This document shows positions 7,979-15,567 of a DNA stretch of 64,000 nt, piece by piece (the stretch's first letter is position 1; the number at the start of each line of letters is the position of its first letter). This stretch comes from UBA1738 sp045538755 (GTDB lineage: Bacteria; Bacillota; Clostridia; UBA1381), in contig JAZQEC010000038.1 of the NCBI GenBank assembly GCA_045538755.1, positions 1-64,000 of the forward strand, read 5' to 3'. Below the pieces are notes generated by a model. It worked only from the letters and a program-made list of their open reading frames with translations. It was not told where the DNA came from and made no database searches. The translations under genes and the position numbers were made by a program.

Positions 7979-8012
7979 AGAGCGTACTCGCACGAGTACG
8001 CTCTCACTCTTT
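7979..8012 (+). terminator. hairpin terminator of the accessory block
   Basis: AGAGCGTACTCG (7979-7990) pairs perfectly with 7993-8004 around a two-base loop, which in practice means a four-base loop; CACTCTTT follows. The T-run is weak, so termination is likely but may be inefficient. Confidence 0.6.
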
Positions 8013-8040
8013 AAAATCGATTTTGAGGCCGTGCTACAAA

Positions 8041-8141
8041 GGCTGTTAAAGGGGTTGTGAGACCAAACTCTATCGGGTAGGGTAGTTACACCACCCAAGA
8101 CATTAAATTGCAAATAAGACGGCTGTTACAGGGCGTGTGAG
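8041..8141. repeat. 80-bp-spaced direct repeat beside tRNA-Ser (possible integrase arm sites)
   Basis: GGCTGTTAAAGGGGTTGTGAG-like copies lie at 8041-8061 and 8121-8141 (18 of 21 bases identical, same orientation, start-to-start 80 bases). The stretch 8005-8180 has no gene. It lies between the end of the accessory block and the 3' end of the tRNA, where an integrated element would have its attachment end. I infer possible tyrosine-integrase arm-type sites. Confidence 0.4.
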
Positions 8142-8176
8142 CGAATAAAATAGTACGGATAATAAAACAGAAATAT

Positions 8177-8212
8177 AAAAAAGCGTGATGACATTAAAAT
8201 CATCACGCTTTT
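8177..8212 (-). terminator. intrinsic terminator of tRNA-Ser
   Basis: On the minus strand directly after the tRNA CCA, AAGCGTGATGA and TCATCACGCTT form a perfect stem with an 8-base loop, followed by a T-run. The symmetric A/T flanks mean it may also stop transcription from the left. Confidence 0.85.
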
Positions 8213-8305
8213 TGGCGGAGATGCAGAGATTTGAACTCTGGCGCCGGTTTGAGCCGACCTACTGCATTTCGAGTGCGGACCCTTCAACCACTTGGGTACA
8301 TCTCC
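8213..8305 (-). tRNA. tRNA-Ser (anticodon CGA)
   Basis: A 93-base minus-strand tRNA with encoded CCA (8213-8215) and discriminator G. The acceptor arms GGAGATG and CATCTCC pair perfectly. The D-arm is CCC/GGG, the anticodon loop CTCGAAA gives anticodon CGA (codon UCG), the T-arm is CAGAG-TTCAAAT-CTCTG, and the variable arm is long (about GTCGG/CCGGC), as expected for class II tRNA-Ser. One C-A mismatch is present in the anticodon stem. Its 3' end faces the mobile region, the usual polarity for tRNA-targeting integrases. Confidence 0.93.
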
Positions 8306-8437
8306 AAATTAAATACCAAATTATTATACAGGATTTCAAGAAAAAAAGCAAGTATTTTTTACGAATCAATGAAATATTTTCACAAAATTTTAAAAAAAAC
8401 ATAATATATAATATATCACAAGGAAAGAGGTGCTGAT

Positions 8438-8596
8438 ATGTGTATATTGAAGTTAGGGTGTAAGTCAGTAGGTCTTGCTGCGTTTTCTTTTTGTATTGGA
8501 ATAATATGCGGAATGATTTTTCCTATACAGGTGGCAATCGTGATAGAAACACTGCTACTTCTTTTGATAGCATACTGTTGCCTTTTTAAATTTTAA
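8438..8596 (+). CDS. small membrane protein, 52 residues, upstream of spoVM
   Basis: ATG 8438 has AGAGGTG upstream. The product starts MCILKLGCKSVGLAAF and has two hydrophobic stretches (about 10-26 and 29-48) with several cysteines, ending CCLFKF. I do not recognise the family. It ends 22 bases before spoVM, so the two are probably one small transcription unit, and a role at the spore membrane is possible. Evidence for translation is the ribosome site, the uninterrupted hydrophobic pattern and the pairing with spoVM. Confidence 0.6.
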   Translation: MCILKLGCKSVGLAAFSFCIGIICGMIFPIQVAIVIETLLLLLIAYCCLFKF

Positions 8597-8618
8597 TCTA
8601 TTTCGGAGGTAATTTAAT

Positions 8619-8690
8619 ATGAAAATTGTTGTAGTAAAAATGCCGAAGCTTTTATCAGGAATTGTAAAAACTATGCTCAAAATGAACTGA
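8619..8690 (+). CDS. spoVM: stage V sporulation protein M
   Basis: A 23-codon gene with GGAGGT at 8605-8610 and ATG 8619. The peptide begins MKIVVVKMPKLLSGIV and continues KTML, aligning with Bacillus SpoVM (MKFYTIKLPKFLGGIVRAML): a short N-terminus, the Lys-x-Pro-Lys kink with the helix-breaking proline, then an amphipathic helix. SpoVM recognises the convex forespore membrane and anchors the SpoIVA coat basement layer. The C-terminus is three residues shorter than in Bacillus (26). It is too short for usual gene callers. I am fairly sure of it because of the Pro-Lys-phi-phi-x-Gly-Ile-Val core and the ribosome site. Confidence 0.85.
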   Translation: MKIVVVKMPKLLSGIVKTMLKMN

Positions 8691-8786
8691 CTTACATAAA
8701 AATGACGGTAAAGTAAATTTTTTTCACCATGGAGTGTGTTAAAACAGTAAAATATAACAAAAACCGCAAAATAGCGGAAAAATCGC

Positions 8787-8815
8787 TTGACAATAAAACC
8801 CTTCTATGATAATAT
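8787..8815 (+). promoter_or_regulatory. sigma-A promoter of the purine operon
   Basis: TTGACA (8787-8792), a 17-base spacer, TAATAT (8810-8815). It is located just upstream of the ZTP aptamer. Confidence 0.85.
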
Positions 8816-8830
8816 TTTATTGTAATTATT

Positions 8831-8936
8831 AATCTGCTGTAACTGACGGATTTGCGGATAACCGCAGGGGAGCAGCAGATGGTTAAAGCCGACCGTCTGG
8901 GCGTACCTATCTTGCGGGATGGGTGCGTCTTTTTAC
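8831..8936 (+). ncRNA. ZTP riboswitch (pfl motif) with terminator
   Basis: The aptamer is recognisable from the pfl-motif pieces: AACTGACGGA (8840-8849), ACCGCAGGGGAGC (8861-8873), closing pairing CTGCTG/CAGCAG (8833-8838 with 8873-8878), and the conserved 3' half GCCGACCGTCTGGGC (about 8888-8902). It overlaps the 5' arm of a GU-rich terminator hairpin (about 8899-8930) ending in CTTTTT. The RNA binds ZTP/AICAR-phosphate, which builds up when 10-formyl-tetrahydrofolate is short. Binding should favour read-through into purE. The genes downstream (purN, AICAR formyltransferase, glyA) are exactly the formyl-folate users and makers. Confidence 0.88.
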
Positions 8937-8957
8937 ATTAAAAAAGGAGAATTTGCT

Positions 8958-9452
8958 ATGAAGAAAGTTGCAATAATTATGGGTTCAGACAGCGATTTAC
9001 CGATTGTCGAAAAGGCTATCAACACCTTGAAAGAATTTGAAGTACCGTATGAGGTACACGTTTTTTCTGCGCACAGAACACCAGAGGAATCGAAAGAGTT
9101 TTCGAACAATGCTGCTAAAAACGGTTTTGGTGTAATAATTGCCGCAGCCGGCATGGCAGCTCATTTAGCAGGTGCGATTGCGGCAAATACTGTTTTGCCT
9201 GTTATTGGAATTCCTGTAAAATCTCAAGTTTTAGACGGCATGGATGCTCTTTTATCGACAGTACAAATGCCATCAGGCATACCTGTTGCGACTGTTGCTA
9301 TCAACGGAGCAGTAAATGCCGCTTTGCTTTCTATACAGATTCTTGCCACAAGCGATGAATCGCTGTATGACAAGCTTTTAAAGCATAGACAGGCAGGCTA
9401 TGCAAAAGTTATAGAAAAAAATAAAGCAATAGAAGAACAATTTAATAATTAA
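8958..9452 (+). CDS. purE: N5-carboxyaminoimidazole ribonucleotide mutase
   Basis: A protein of 164 residues from ATG 8958 (AAAGGAG upstream); an upstream in-frame start at 8919 lies inside the riboswitch terminator and is rejected. It has the class I PurE signature: IIMGSDSDLPI near the N-terminus, FSAHRTPEE (the catalytic-loop histidine) and AAAGMAAHLAGAIAA, then PVKSQVLDGMDALLS. It converts N5-CAIR to CAIR in de novo purine synthesis. A PurK partner is not in this cluster. It is the first gene of the ZTP-controlled operon, 19 bases before purM. Confidence 0.95.
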   Translation: MKKVAIIMGSDSDLPIVEKAINTLKEFEVPYEVHVFSAHRTPEESKEFSNNAAKNGFGVIIAAAGMAAHLAGAIAANTVLPVIGIPVKSQVLDGMDALLSTVQMPSGIPVATVAINGAVNAALLSIQILATSDESLYDKLLKHRQAGYAKVIEKNKAIEEQFNN

Positions 9453-9471
9453 AACATAGGAGGAACAGAAA

Positions 9472-10512
9472 GTGGAAAAAAGTTTTAGCGAAACATACAA
9501 AGAGGCCGGTGTTGACATTACTGCCGGATACAAAGCGGTAGAGCTAATGAAGCAGCATATTGCAAGAACTATGATAAACGGAAAGGCGTCAGATATAGGT
9601 GGATTTGGCGGTCTTTTTGAGCTTGATTTGAAAGGAATCACAAGACCTGTTTTAGTAAGCGGAACTGACGGTGTAGGAACAAAACTTAAAATGGCATTTT
9701 TGATGGACAAGCATAACACTGTCGGCATAGACTGTGTTGCAATGTGTGTAAATGACATCATTTGTTGCGGTGCAAAGCCATTATTTTTCCTTGACTATAT
9801 CGCTTGCGGAAAGAACTATCCCGAAAAAATTGCTGATATAGTATCAGGTATTGCAGAAGGCTGTGTGCAGTCAGGCTGCGAGCTTATCGGCGGTGAAACT
9901 GCTGAAATGCCGGGATTTTATCCGATTGATGAATATGACCTTGCTGGCTTTTCTGTGGGTGTGGTAGATAAGGAAAAAGTTTTAGATAATTCAAAAATTG
10001 AAGAAGGCGACGTCATAATAGCACTTCCTTCAAGTGGTGTTCATTCAAACGGATTTTCACTTGTAAGAAAGGTATTTGATGTCGAAAATGCTGACATTAA
10101 AAAGCCTTGCGAAGAGCTTGGCGGAAAATCTATCGGCGAAACACTTTTAACACCAACAAAGATTTATGTTAAGCCTATGCTTGCACTTTTTGAAGAAGTT
10201 ACAGTTAAAGCTGTATCTCACATCACAGGCGGTGGATTTTACGAAAACATTCCAAGAAGTATTCCAAAGGGATTTACTGCTGAAATAAATAAGGCTTCTG
10301 TTAAAATTCTTCCTATTTTCAAGCTGTTGCAGAAAACAGGGAACATTTCAGAACATGATATGTTTAACACATTTAATATGGGTGTTGGAATGAGTATTGT
10401 TGTAAGTGCTGCCGACAGTGAAAAGGCACTTAGTGTATTAAAAGCAAACGGTGAAGATGCTTATGTTATAGGAAAGATAACCAAAGGTGAAGAAAGAGTG
10501 GTAATATGCTAA
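9472..10512 (+). CDS. purM: phosphoribosylformylglycinamidine cyclo-ligase (AIR synthetase)
   Basis: A protein of 346 residues starting at GTG 9472 with GGAGG upstream. The PurM features are clear: TDGVGTKLKMAF, MCVNDIICCGAKPLFFLDY, GGETAEMPGFY and the C-terminal HITGGGFYENIPR. It makes aminoimidazole ribonucleotide from FGAM with ATP. Full family length. The stop overlaps the purN start by seven bases. Confidence 0.96.
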   Translation: MEKSFSETYKEAGVDITAGYKAVELMKQHIARTMINGKASDIGGFGGLFELDLKGITRPVLVSGTDGVGTKLKMAFLMDKHNTVGIDCVAMCVNDIICCGAKPLFFLDYIACGKNYPEKIADIVSGIAEGCVQSGCELIGGETAEMPGFYPIDEYDLAGFSVGVVDKEKVLDNSKIEEGDVIIALPSSGVHSNGFSLVRKVFDVENADIKKPCEELGGKSIGETLLTPTKIYVKPMLALFEEVTVKAVSHITGGGFYENIPRSIPKGFTAEINKASVKILPIFKLLQKTGNISEHDMFNTFNMGVGMSIVVSAADSEKALSVLKANGEDAYVIGKITKGEERVVIC

Positions 10513-11126
10513 AAACCCGTATTGCTGTTTTCGTTTCAGGTGGCGGAACGAATCTTCAGGCGCTTATAGACGCACAAAAAAACGAAATTATAAAAAGCGG
10601 TGAGATTAAAGTTGTTGTTTCAAGCAATCCGGATGCGTATGCTTTAACACGTGCCAAAGACAACGGTATTGATACAGCCGTTGTTTCAAGAAAAGCTGCT
10701 AAAAGTCAAGATGAGTTTGAAAAGGGAATAATTGATGTTTTGGAAAAATATCAGATTGACTTAATTGTTCTTGCTGGATTTATGAGCATTTTAAGTGCCG
10801 ATTTCACAAGACTATACGAAGACAGAATTATAAATGTACATCCATCTTTAATTCCGTCATTTTGCGGCAAAGGTTTTTACGGATTAAAGGTTCATGAAGC
10901 GGTACTTGAGTATGGAGTGAAGGTCAGCGGCGCAACTGTTCACTTCGTAAACGAAATCCCAGACGGCGGCAAGATTATACTGCAAAAGGCTGTTGAAATT
11001 AAAGAAGGAGATACTCCTGAAATATTACAAAAACGTATAATGGAAAACGCTGAATGGAATATACTTCCCAAAGCTGCGGAAATTATTTCTAAAAAGATAA
11101 TGGAGGATAAAAATGTTACCTTATAA
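10506..11126 (+). CDS. purN: phosphoribosylglycinamide formyltransferase
   Basis: A protein of 206 residues. The N-terminal phosphate-binding loop is VSGGGTNLQALID, and the catalytic motif NVHPSLIPSF (with the H of the Asn-His-Asp triad) is followed by GVKVSGATVHFV. It transfers formyl from 10-formyl-tetrahydrofolate to GAR. It overlaps purM upstream and the PurO-type gene downstream (11113-11126), so the three are translationally coupled. Confidence 0.96.
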   Translation: MLKTRIAVFVSGGGTNLQALIDAQKNEIIKSGEIKVVVSSNPDAYALTRAKDNGIDTAVVSRKAAKSQDEFEKGIIDVLEKYQIDLIVLAGFMSILSADFTRLYEDRIINVHPSLIPSFCGKGFYGLKVHEAVLEYGVKVSGATVHFVNEIPDGGKIILQKAVEIKEGDTPEILQKRIMENAEWNILPKAAEIISKKIMEDKNVTL

Positions 11127-11841
11127 AACAGACAAAATCGGAGAAATTATAAAAGATAATACTTATGTGGGTAGAGGTATTATTGTCGGTAAAACCGAGG
11201 ATGGTAAAAAAGCGGCAGTTGCATATTTCATCATGGGCAGATCCGAAAACTCGAGAAATAGAGTTTTTGTTGAAAGCGGTGAGGAGGTTATAATTCATCC
11301 TTACGATGTTTCAAAGGTTGAAGACCCAAGTCTTATTATTTATTCACCGATAAGAGTCATCGAAAACAATCTTATTGTTACAAATGGCGATCAAACGGAT
11401 ACAATTTATGATTTTGTAAAGGACGGAAAGACATTTTCACAGGCTTTGGAAACTCGTGAATTTGAGCCTGACGCACCTAACTTTACACCAAGAATAAGTG
11501 CAATGCTTACATTTGATGAAAGAAACTTCACTTATGAAATGAGTATTTTAAAAAGTGCTGACAGCGAAGGAACTGCCTGCAATAGATACACTTATTCCTA
11601 TCCTTCACTTTCAGGACTCGGACATTTTATCCATACATATCAGCATGACGGAAATCCGATTCCAACTTTCTGTGGCGAGCCGGAAAGAGTTATAATTCCT
11701 GATAGCATTGACGAATTTACAAAGGATATTTGGGAAAACCTCAACCAGCAGAACAAGATTTCACTTTATGTAAGGTATATAGATTTAGAAACAGGTGAAA
11801 TCGAAAACAGAATGATAAATAAAAATGTTAAGGAGGACTAA
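11113..11841 (+). CDS. purO: IMP cyclohydrolase, archaeal PurO type
   Basis: A protein of 242 residues of the IMP_cyclohyd family (PF07826). Visible features include YVGRGIIVG, AVAYFIMGRSENSRNR, PRISAMLTFD and CNRYTYSYPSLSGLGHFIHT. It closes the FAICAR ring to give IMP, the last de novo step, without the MGS-like PurH N-terminal domain. It starts inside the end of purN with GGAGG upstream and is followed four bases later by the stand-alone AICAR formyltransferase, so together they replace bifunctional PurH. Family assignment is from sequence pattern only. Confidence 0.88.
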   Translation: MLPYKTDKIGEIIKDNTYVGRGIIVGKTEDGKKAAVAYFIMGRSENSRNRVFVESGEEVIIHPYDVSKVEDPSLIIYSPIRVIENNLIVTNGDQTDTIYDFVKDGKTFSQALETREFEPDAPNFTPRISAMLTFDERNFTYEMSILKSADSEGTACNRYTYSYPSLSGLGHFIHTYQHDGNPIPTFCGEPERVIIPDSIDEFTKDIWENLNQQNKISLYVRYIDLETGEIENRMINKNVKED

Positions 11842-11845
11842 TTAA

Positions 11846-13030
11846 ATGAAAGAATTTGAGTTGAAATATGGTTGTAATCCAAACCAAAAGCCGTCAAAAA
11901 TATATATGCATGACTCAAGTGAGCTGCCTATTGAAATTTTAAACGGCAGACCTGGCTTTATCAATTTTCTTGATGCTTTTAATAGCTGGCAGCTCGTAAA
12001 GGAGATAAAGGAAGCACTTGGTATATGTGCAGCAACTTCTTTTAAACACGTTAGTCCGACATCTGCTGCTGTTGGTATTAAAATGAGCAATGACCTAAAA
12101 AAAGCGTGCTTTGTTGATGATATTGAAGGTCTTGACGAGTCTCCACTTGCAACAGCCTATGCAAGAGCAAGAGGAACCGACAGAATGAGTTCTTATGGCG
12201 ACTGGATTGCACTTTCAGATAAATGCGATGTTACAACTGCGAAAATAATTTCACGTGAAGTTTCTGACGGTGTAATTGCACCAGACTATGATGATGAAGC
12301 TCTTGAAATTTTAAAAGCAAAAAGAAAAGGGACATATAACGTAATCAAGATTGATGAAAACTATGTTCCGACAGAGCAGGAGAAAAAGCAGGTATTTGGT
12401 ATCACGTTTGAACAGGGAAGAAATAATTTCAAGATTGATGATGAGCTTTTGACGGACATTGTTACAGATAATAAAAACATTCCTGATGATGCAAAGCGTG
12501 ACCTTATAATTGCACTTATCACTTTAAAATATACGCAGTCAAACTCTGTCTGCTATGCAAAAGACGGACAGGCAATCGGCGTTGGAGCGGGTCAGCAGTC
12601 AAGAATTCACTGCACTCGTTTAGCAGGAAATAAAGCCGATTATTGGCATTTAAGACAAAGCGAAAAGGTCTTAAATCTACCATTTAAGGACAGCGTAAGA
12701 CGTGCTGACAGAGATAATGCAATTGACGTTTATCTTGGAGAAGATTATGAAGACGTTTTAGCAGACGGCAAGTGGGAAGAATTATTTACAGAGAAACCAA
12801 AGCCGTTTACAAGATGTGAACAGAGAGAATACCTGTCAAAAATTACAGGTGTTTCACTTGGTTCTGATGCTTTTTTTCCATTTGGTGACAACATTGAAAG
12901 AGCGAAAAGAAGTGGTGTAACATATATTGCACAGCCTGGCGGTTCAATCCGTGACGACAATGTTATTGAAACATGTAATAAATACGGAATGGCAATGGCA
13001 ATGACAAAAATGAGACTTTTCCATCATTAA
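11846..13030 (+). CDS. purV: stand-alone AICAR formyltransferase (PurH C-domain type, PurV)
   Basis: A protein of 394 residues. It corresponds to the AICARFT part of PurH only: LKYGCNPNQKPSKIY, SFKHVSPTSAAVG (the Lys-His catalytic motif), DRMSSYGDWIALSD, then KYTQSNSVCYAKDGQAIGVG and AGQQSRIHCTRLAG, ending DNVIETCNKYGMAMAMT. It transfers a formyl group to AICAR to give FAICAR. The N-terminal cyclohydrolase domain is absent and supplied by the preceding PurO-type gene. AGGAGG lies in the four-base gap region, implying strong coupling. Confidence 0.9.
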   Translation: MKEFELKYGCNPNQKPSKIYMHDSSELPIEILNGRPGFINFLDAFNSWQLVKEIKEALGICAATSFKHVSPTSAAVGIKMSNDLKKACFVDDIEGLDESPLATAYARARGTDRMSSYGDWIALSDKCDVTTAKIISREVSDGVIAPDYDDEALEILKAKRKGTYNVIKIDENYVPTEQEKKQVFGITFEQGRNNFKIDDELLTDIVTDNKNIPDDAKRDLIIALITLKYTQSNSVCYAKDGQAIGVGAGQQSRIHCTRLAGNKADYWHLRQSEKVLNLPFKDSVRRADRDNAIDVYLGEDYEDVLADGKWEELFTEKPKPFTRCEQREYLSKITGVSLGSDAFFPFGDNIERAKRSGVTYIAQPGGSIRDDNVIETCNKYGMAMAMTKMRLFHH

Positions 13031-13050
13031 TTATCAGGAGGGACAGATAA

Positions 13051-14289
13051 ATGCAGAATTTTTTTGAAGAATTAGAAAAGTATGACAGCGAAGTATATGC
13101 AGCGTGTGACCTTGAGCTTAAAAGACAGAAACATAATATTGAACTTATTGCATCAGAAAATATAGTTTCAAAGGCGGTTTTATTAGCTGCAGGAACAGTT
13201 TTGACAAATAAGTATGCAGAAGGATATCCTGATAAGAGATATTATGGCGGATGTCAGTATGTTGATATTGTTGAAAATATTGCAAGAGAACGTGCTAAAA
13301 AGCTGTTTGGAGCAGAACACGCAAATGTTCAGCCGCATAGTGGTGCTAATGCAAACCTTGCAGTATTTTTTGCTCTTTTAAATCCTGGTGATACTGTTAT
13401 GGGATTAAGTCTTGCTCACGGCGGACATTTGTCACACGGCTCACCTGTAAATATTTCGGGTAAGTATTTTAATGTCGTTCCTTATGGTGTTTCTGATGAT
13501 TCGGAAACTATTGATTATGATAAAATGCGCGAAATTGCTCTTGAATGTAAACCTAAAATGATTGTTTCAGGTGCAAGTGCATATTCAAGAACTATTGATT
13601 TTGAAAAAATCCGTGCTATTTGTGATGAAGTAGGTGCATATATGATGATTGATATGGCACATATTGCAGGTCTTGTTGCAGCAGGCCTTCATCCAAGTCC
13701 TGTACCTTATGCAGATATTGTTACTACAACAACTCACAAGACTTTAAGAGGTCCAAGAGGCGGACTCATTCTTTGTAAGGAAGAACTTGCTCAAAAAATA
13801 GACAAAGCTGTCTTCCCAGGAACACAGGGAGGCCCGTTAATGCACATTATTGCTGCAAAAGCCGTTGCTTTCGGTGAAGCTTTGACAGACGAATTCAAGG
13901 AATATCAAAAGCAGATTATAAAGAATGCAAAAGTTCTTTCAGAAGAACTTTTAAAGAAAGGCTTCAAGGTTGTTTCAAGCGGAACAGACAACCACTTAAT
14001 GCTTTTAAATCTTACTCCTTTTGATATTACAGGAAAAGAGCTTGAAAAGCGACTTGACGAAGTTCATATCACTGTTAACAAAAATGCAATTCCTAATGAT
14101 CCACAAAGTCCATTTATAACAAGCGGTATCAGAATCGGTACTCCTGCGGTAACAAGTCGTGGATTCAAGGAAGATGATATGATAAAGATTGCAGGTTGGA
14201 TTTACGATACCGTTGTGGATTTTGAGAACTCAAAGGAAAGAATTTCGAAAGAAGTTCAGGAACTTTGCGAAAAACATCCGATTTATTGA
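13051..14289 (+). CDS. glyA: serine hydroxymethyltransferase
   Basis: A protein of 412 residues, PLP-dependent. The family motifs are present: ELIASENIVS, NKYAEGYPDKRYYGGCQ, DMAHIAGLVAAG, and the PLP lysine in TTTTHKTLRGPRGG. It turns serine plus tetrahydrofolate into glycine plus methylene-tetrahydrofolate. Inside a purine operon it supplies both glycine (for purD) and one-carbon units (for purN and the AICAR formyltransferase). GGAGG precedes the start. Confidence 0.96.
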   Translation: MQNFFEELEKYDSEVYAACDLELKRQKHNIELIASENIVSKAVLLAAGTVLTNKYAEGYPDKRYYGGCQYVDIVENIARERAKKLFGAEHANVQPHSGANANLAVFFALLNPGDTVMGLSLAHGGHLSHGSPVNISGKYFNVVPYGVSDDSETIDYDKMREIALECKPKMIVSGASAYSRTIDFEKIRAICDEVGAYMMIDMAHIAGLVAAGLHPSPVPYADIVTTTTHKTLRGPRGGLILCKEELAQKIDKAVFPGTQGGPLMHIIAAKAVAFGEALTDEFKEYQKQIIKNAKVLSEELLKKGFKVVSSGTDNHLMLLNLTPFDITGKELEKRLDEVHITVNKNAIPNDPQSPFITSGIRIGTPAVTSRGFKEDDMIKIAGWIYDTVVDFENSKERISKEVQELCEKHPIY

Positions 14290-14304
14290 TTTGGAGGTAC
14301 TAAA

Positions 14305-15567
14305 GTGAAGGTTTTAGTAGTCGGCGGCGGCGGAAGAGAACACGCTATTATTAAAAAAATCAAAGAAAATAAAAACGTAACCCAAATTTTTGCACTTCCG
14401 GGTAATGGCGGAATCGCAATGGATGCGACTTGCGTTAATATAGGTGCAAAAGATATTGAGGGCATAACAAAATTTGCAGTAGAAAATCAGATTGACTTTG
14501 CCGTTGTTGCACCTGATGATCCGTTGGTTTTAGGTGCAGTTGACAGTTTAAACAGTGTTGGAATAAAGACTTTTGGCCCGAATAAAGCTGCGGCAATTAT
14601 TGAGGGAAGTAAGGTTTTTTCAAAAAATCTTATGAAAAAATATAACATCCCAACAGCACAGTATGAAGTGTTCGACAATTTAGAAAAGGCACTTGATTAT
14701 CTGGAAGATGCACCAATTCCGACAGTAATAAAGGCCGATGGTCTTGCTCTCGGTAAAGGAGTTATCATTGCAACTACACGAGAGGAAGCAAAGGATGCTG
14801 TAATTTCAATGATGCAGGATAAGGTTTTCGGAGATAGCGGAAACAATATTGTAATCGAAGAATTTTTAGAAGGTCCTGAAGTTTCGGTTCTCTCTTTTAC
14901 AGACGGAAAAACTGTTGTGCCTATGATTTCATCTATGGACCATAAACGAGCCCTTGATAACGATATGGGACTTAATACAGGCGGTATGGGCACGATTGCA
15001 CCAAATCCGTATTATACGAAGGAAATTGCAGACGAGTGTATGGAAACGATTTTCCTGCCTACGATAAATGCAATGAAGAAAGAAGGAAGAACTTTCACGG
15101 GCTGTCTGTATTTCGGACTAATGCTTACAAAAAATGGCCCTAAGGTAATTGAATACAACTGCCGTTTCGGAGATCCAGAAACACAGGTTGTTTTGCCGCT
15201 TTTGGAAAGTGACCTTTTAGATATTATGATGCATATTTCTGAAGGAACTTTAGATGAAGCAGAAGTGACTTTTTCAGATAAATATGCTTGCTGTGTTGTT
15301 ATGGCATCAAGCGGATATCCGTCAAAATACGAGACAGGCTTTGAAATTAAAATGCCAACTGACAAGAATATTTATGTTGCGGGTGCGAAACTTGATGACG
15401 GAGTTTTAAAAACTGCCGGAGGCAGAGTTTTGGGCGTTACAGAGGTTTCAAATACTCTTGAAAACGCAATCAAAGCATCTTACGAGACAGTGAAAACTGT
15501 AAGTTTTGAAAATGCCTTTTACAGAAACGACATTGGTAAAAAAGCGCTTGCAGCGGAGGTGAAATAA
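14305..15567 (+). CDS. purD: phosphoribosylamine-glycine ligase (GAR synthetase)
   Basis: A protein of 420 residues from GTG 14305 (GGAGG seven bases before). ATP-grasp enzyme: N-terminal VVGGGGREHAI, ATP-grasp core VIKADGLALGKGVI, and metal-binding IEYNCRFGDPETQVVLPLL. It joins glycine to phosphoribosylamine. The stop TAA shares its last base with the purL ATG. Confidence 0.96.
   Translation: MKVLVVGGGGREHAIIKKIKENKNVTQIFALPGNGGIAMDATCVNIGAKDIEGITKFAVENQIDFAVVAPDDPLVLGAVDSLNSVGIKTFGPNKAAAIIEGSKVFSKNLMKKYNIPTAQYEVFDNLEKALDYLEDAPIPTVIKADGLALGKGVIIATTREEAKDAVISMMQDKVFGDSGNNIVIEEFLEGPEVSVLSFTDGKTVVPMISSMDHKRALDNDMGLNTGGMGTIAPNPYYTKEIADECMETIFLPTINAMKKEGRTFTGCLYFGLMLTKNGPKVIEYNCRFGDPETQVVLPLLESDLLDIMMHISEGTLDEAEVTFSDKYACCVVMASSGYPSKYETGFEIKMPTDKNIYVAGAKLDDGVLKTAGGRVLGVTEVSNTLENAIKASYETVKTVSFENAFYRNDIGKKALAAEVK

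Noticed and set aside
8185..8436. 83-codon open frame across the tRNA-Ser
   Set aside because: It runs through the antisense of the tRNA and its terminator, has no ribosome site, and the composition is non-coding.
8919..8957. Upstream start for purE
   Set aside because: It would begin within the riboswitch terminator; ATG 8958 has AAAGGAG and matches PurE N-termini.
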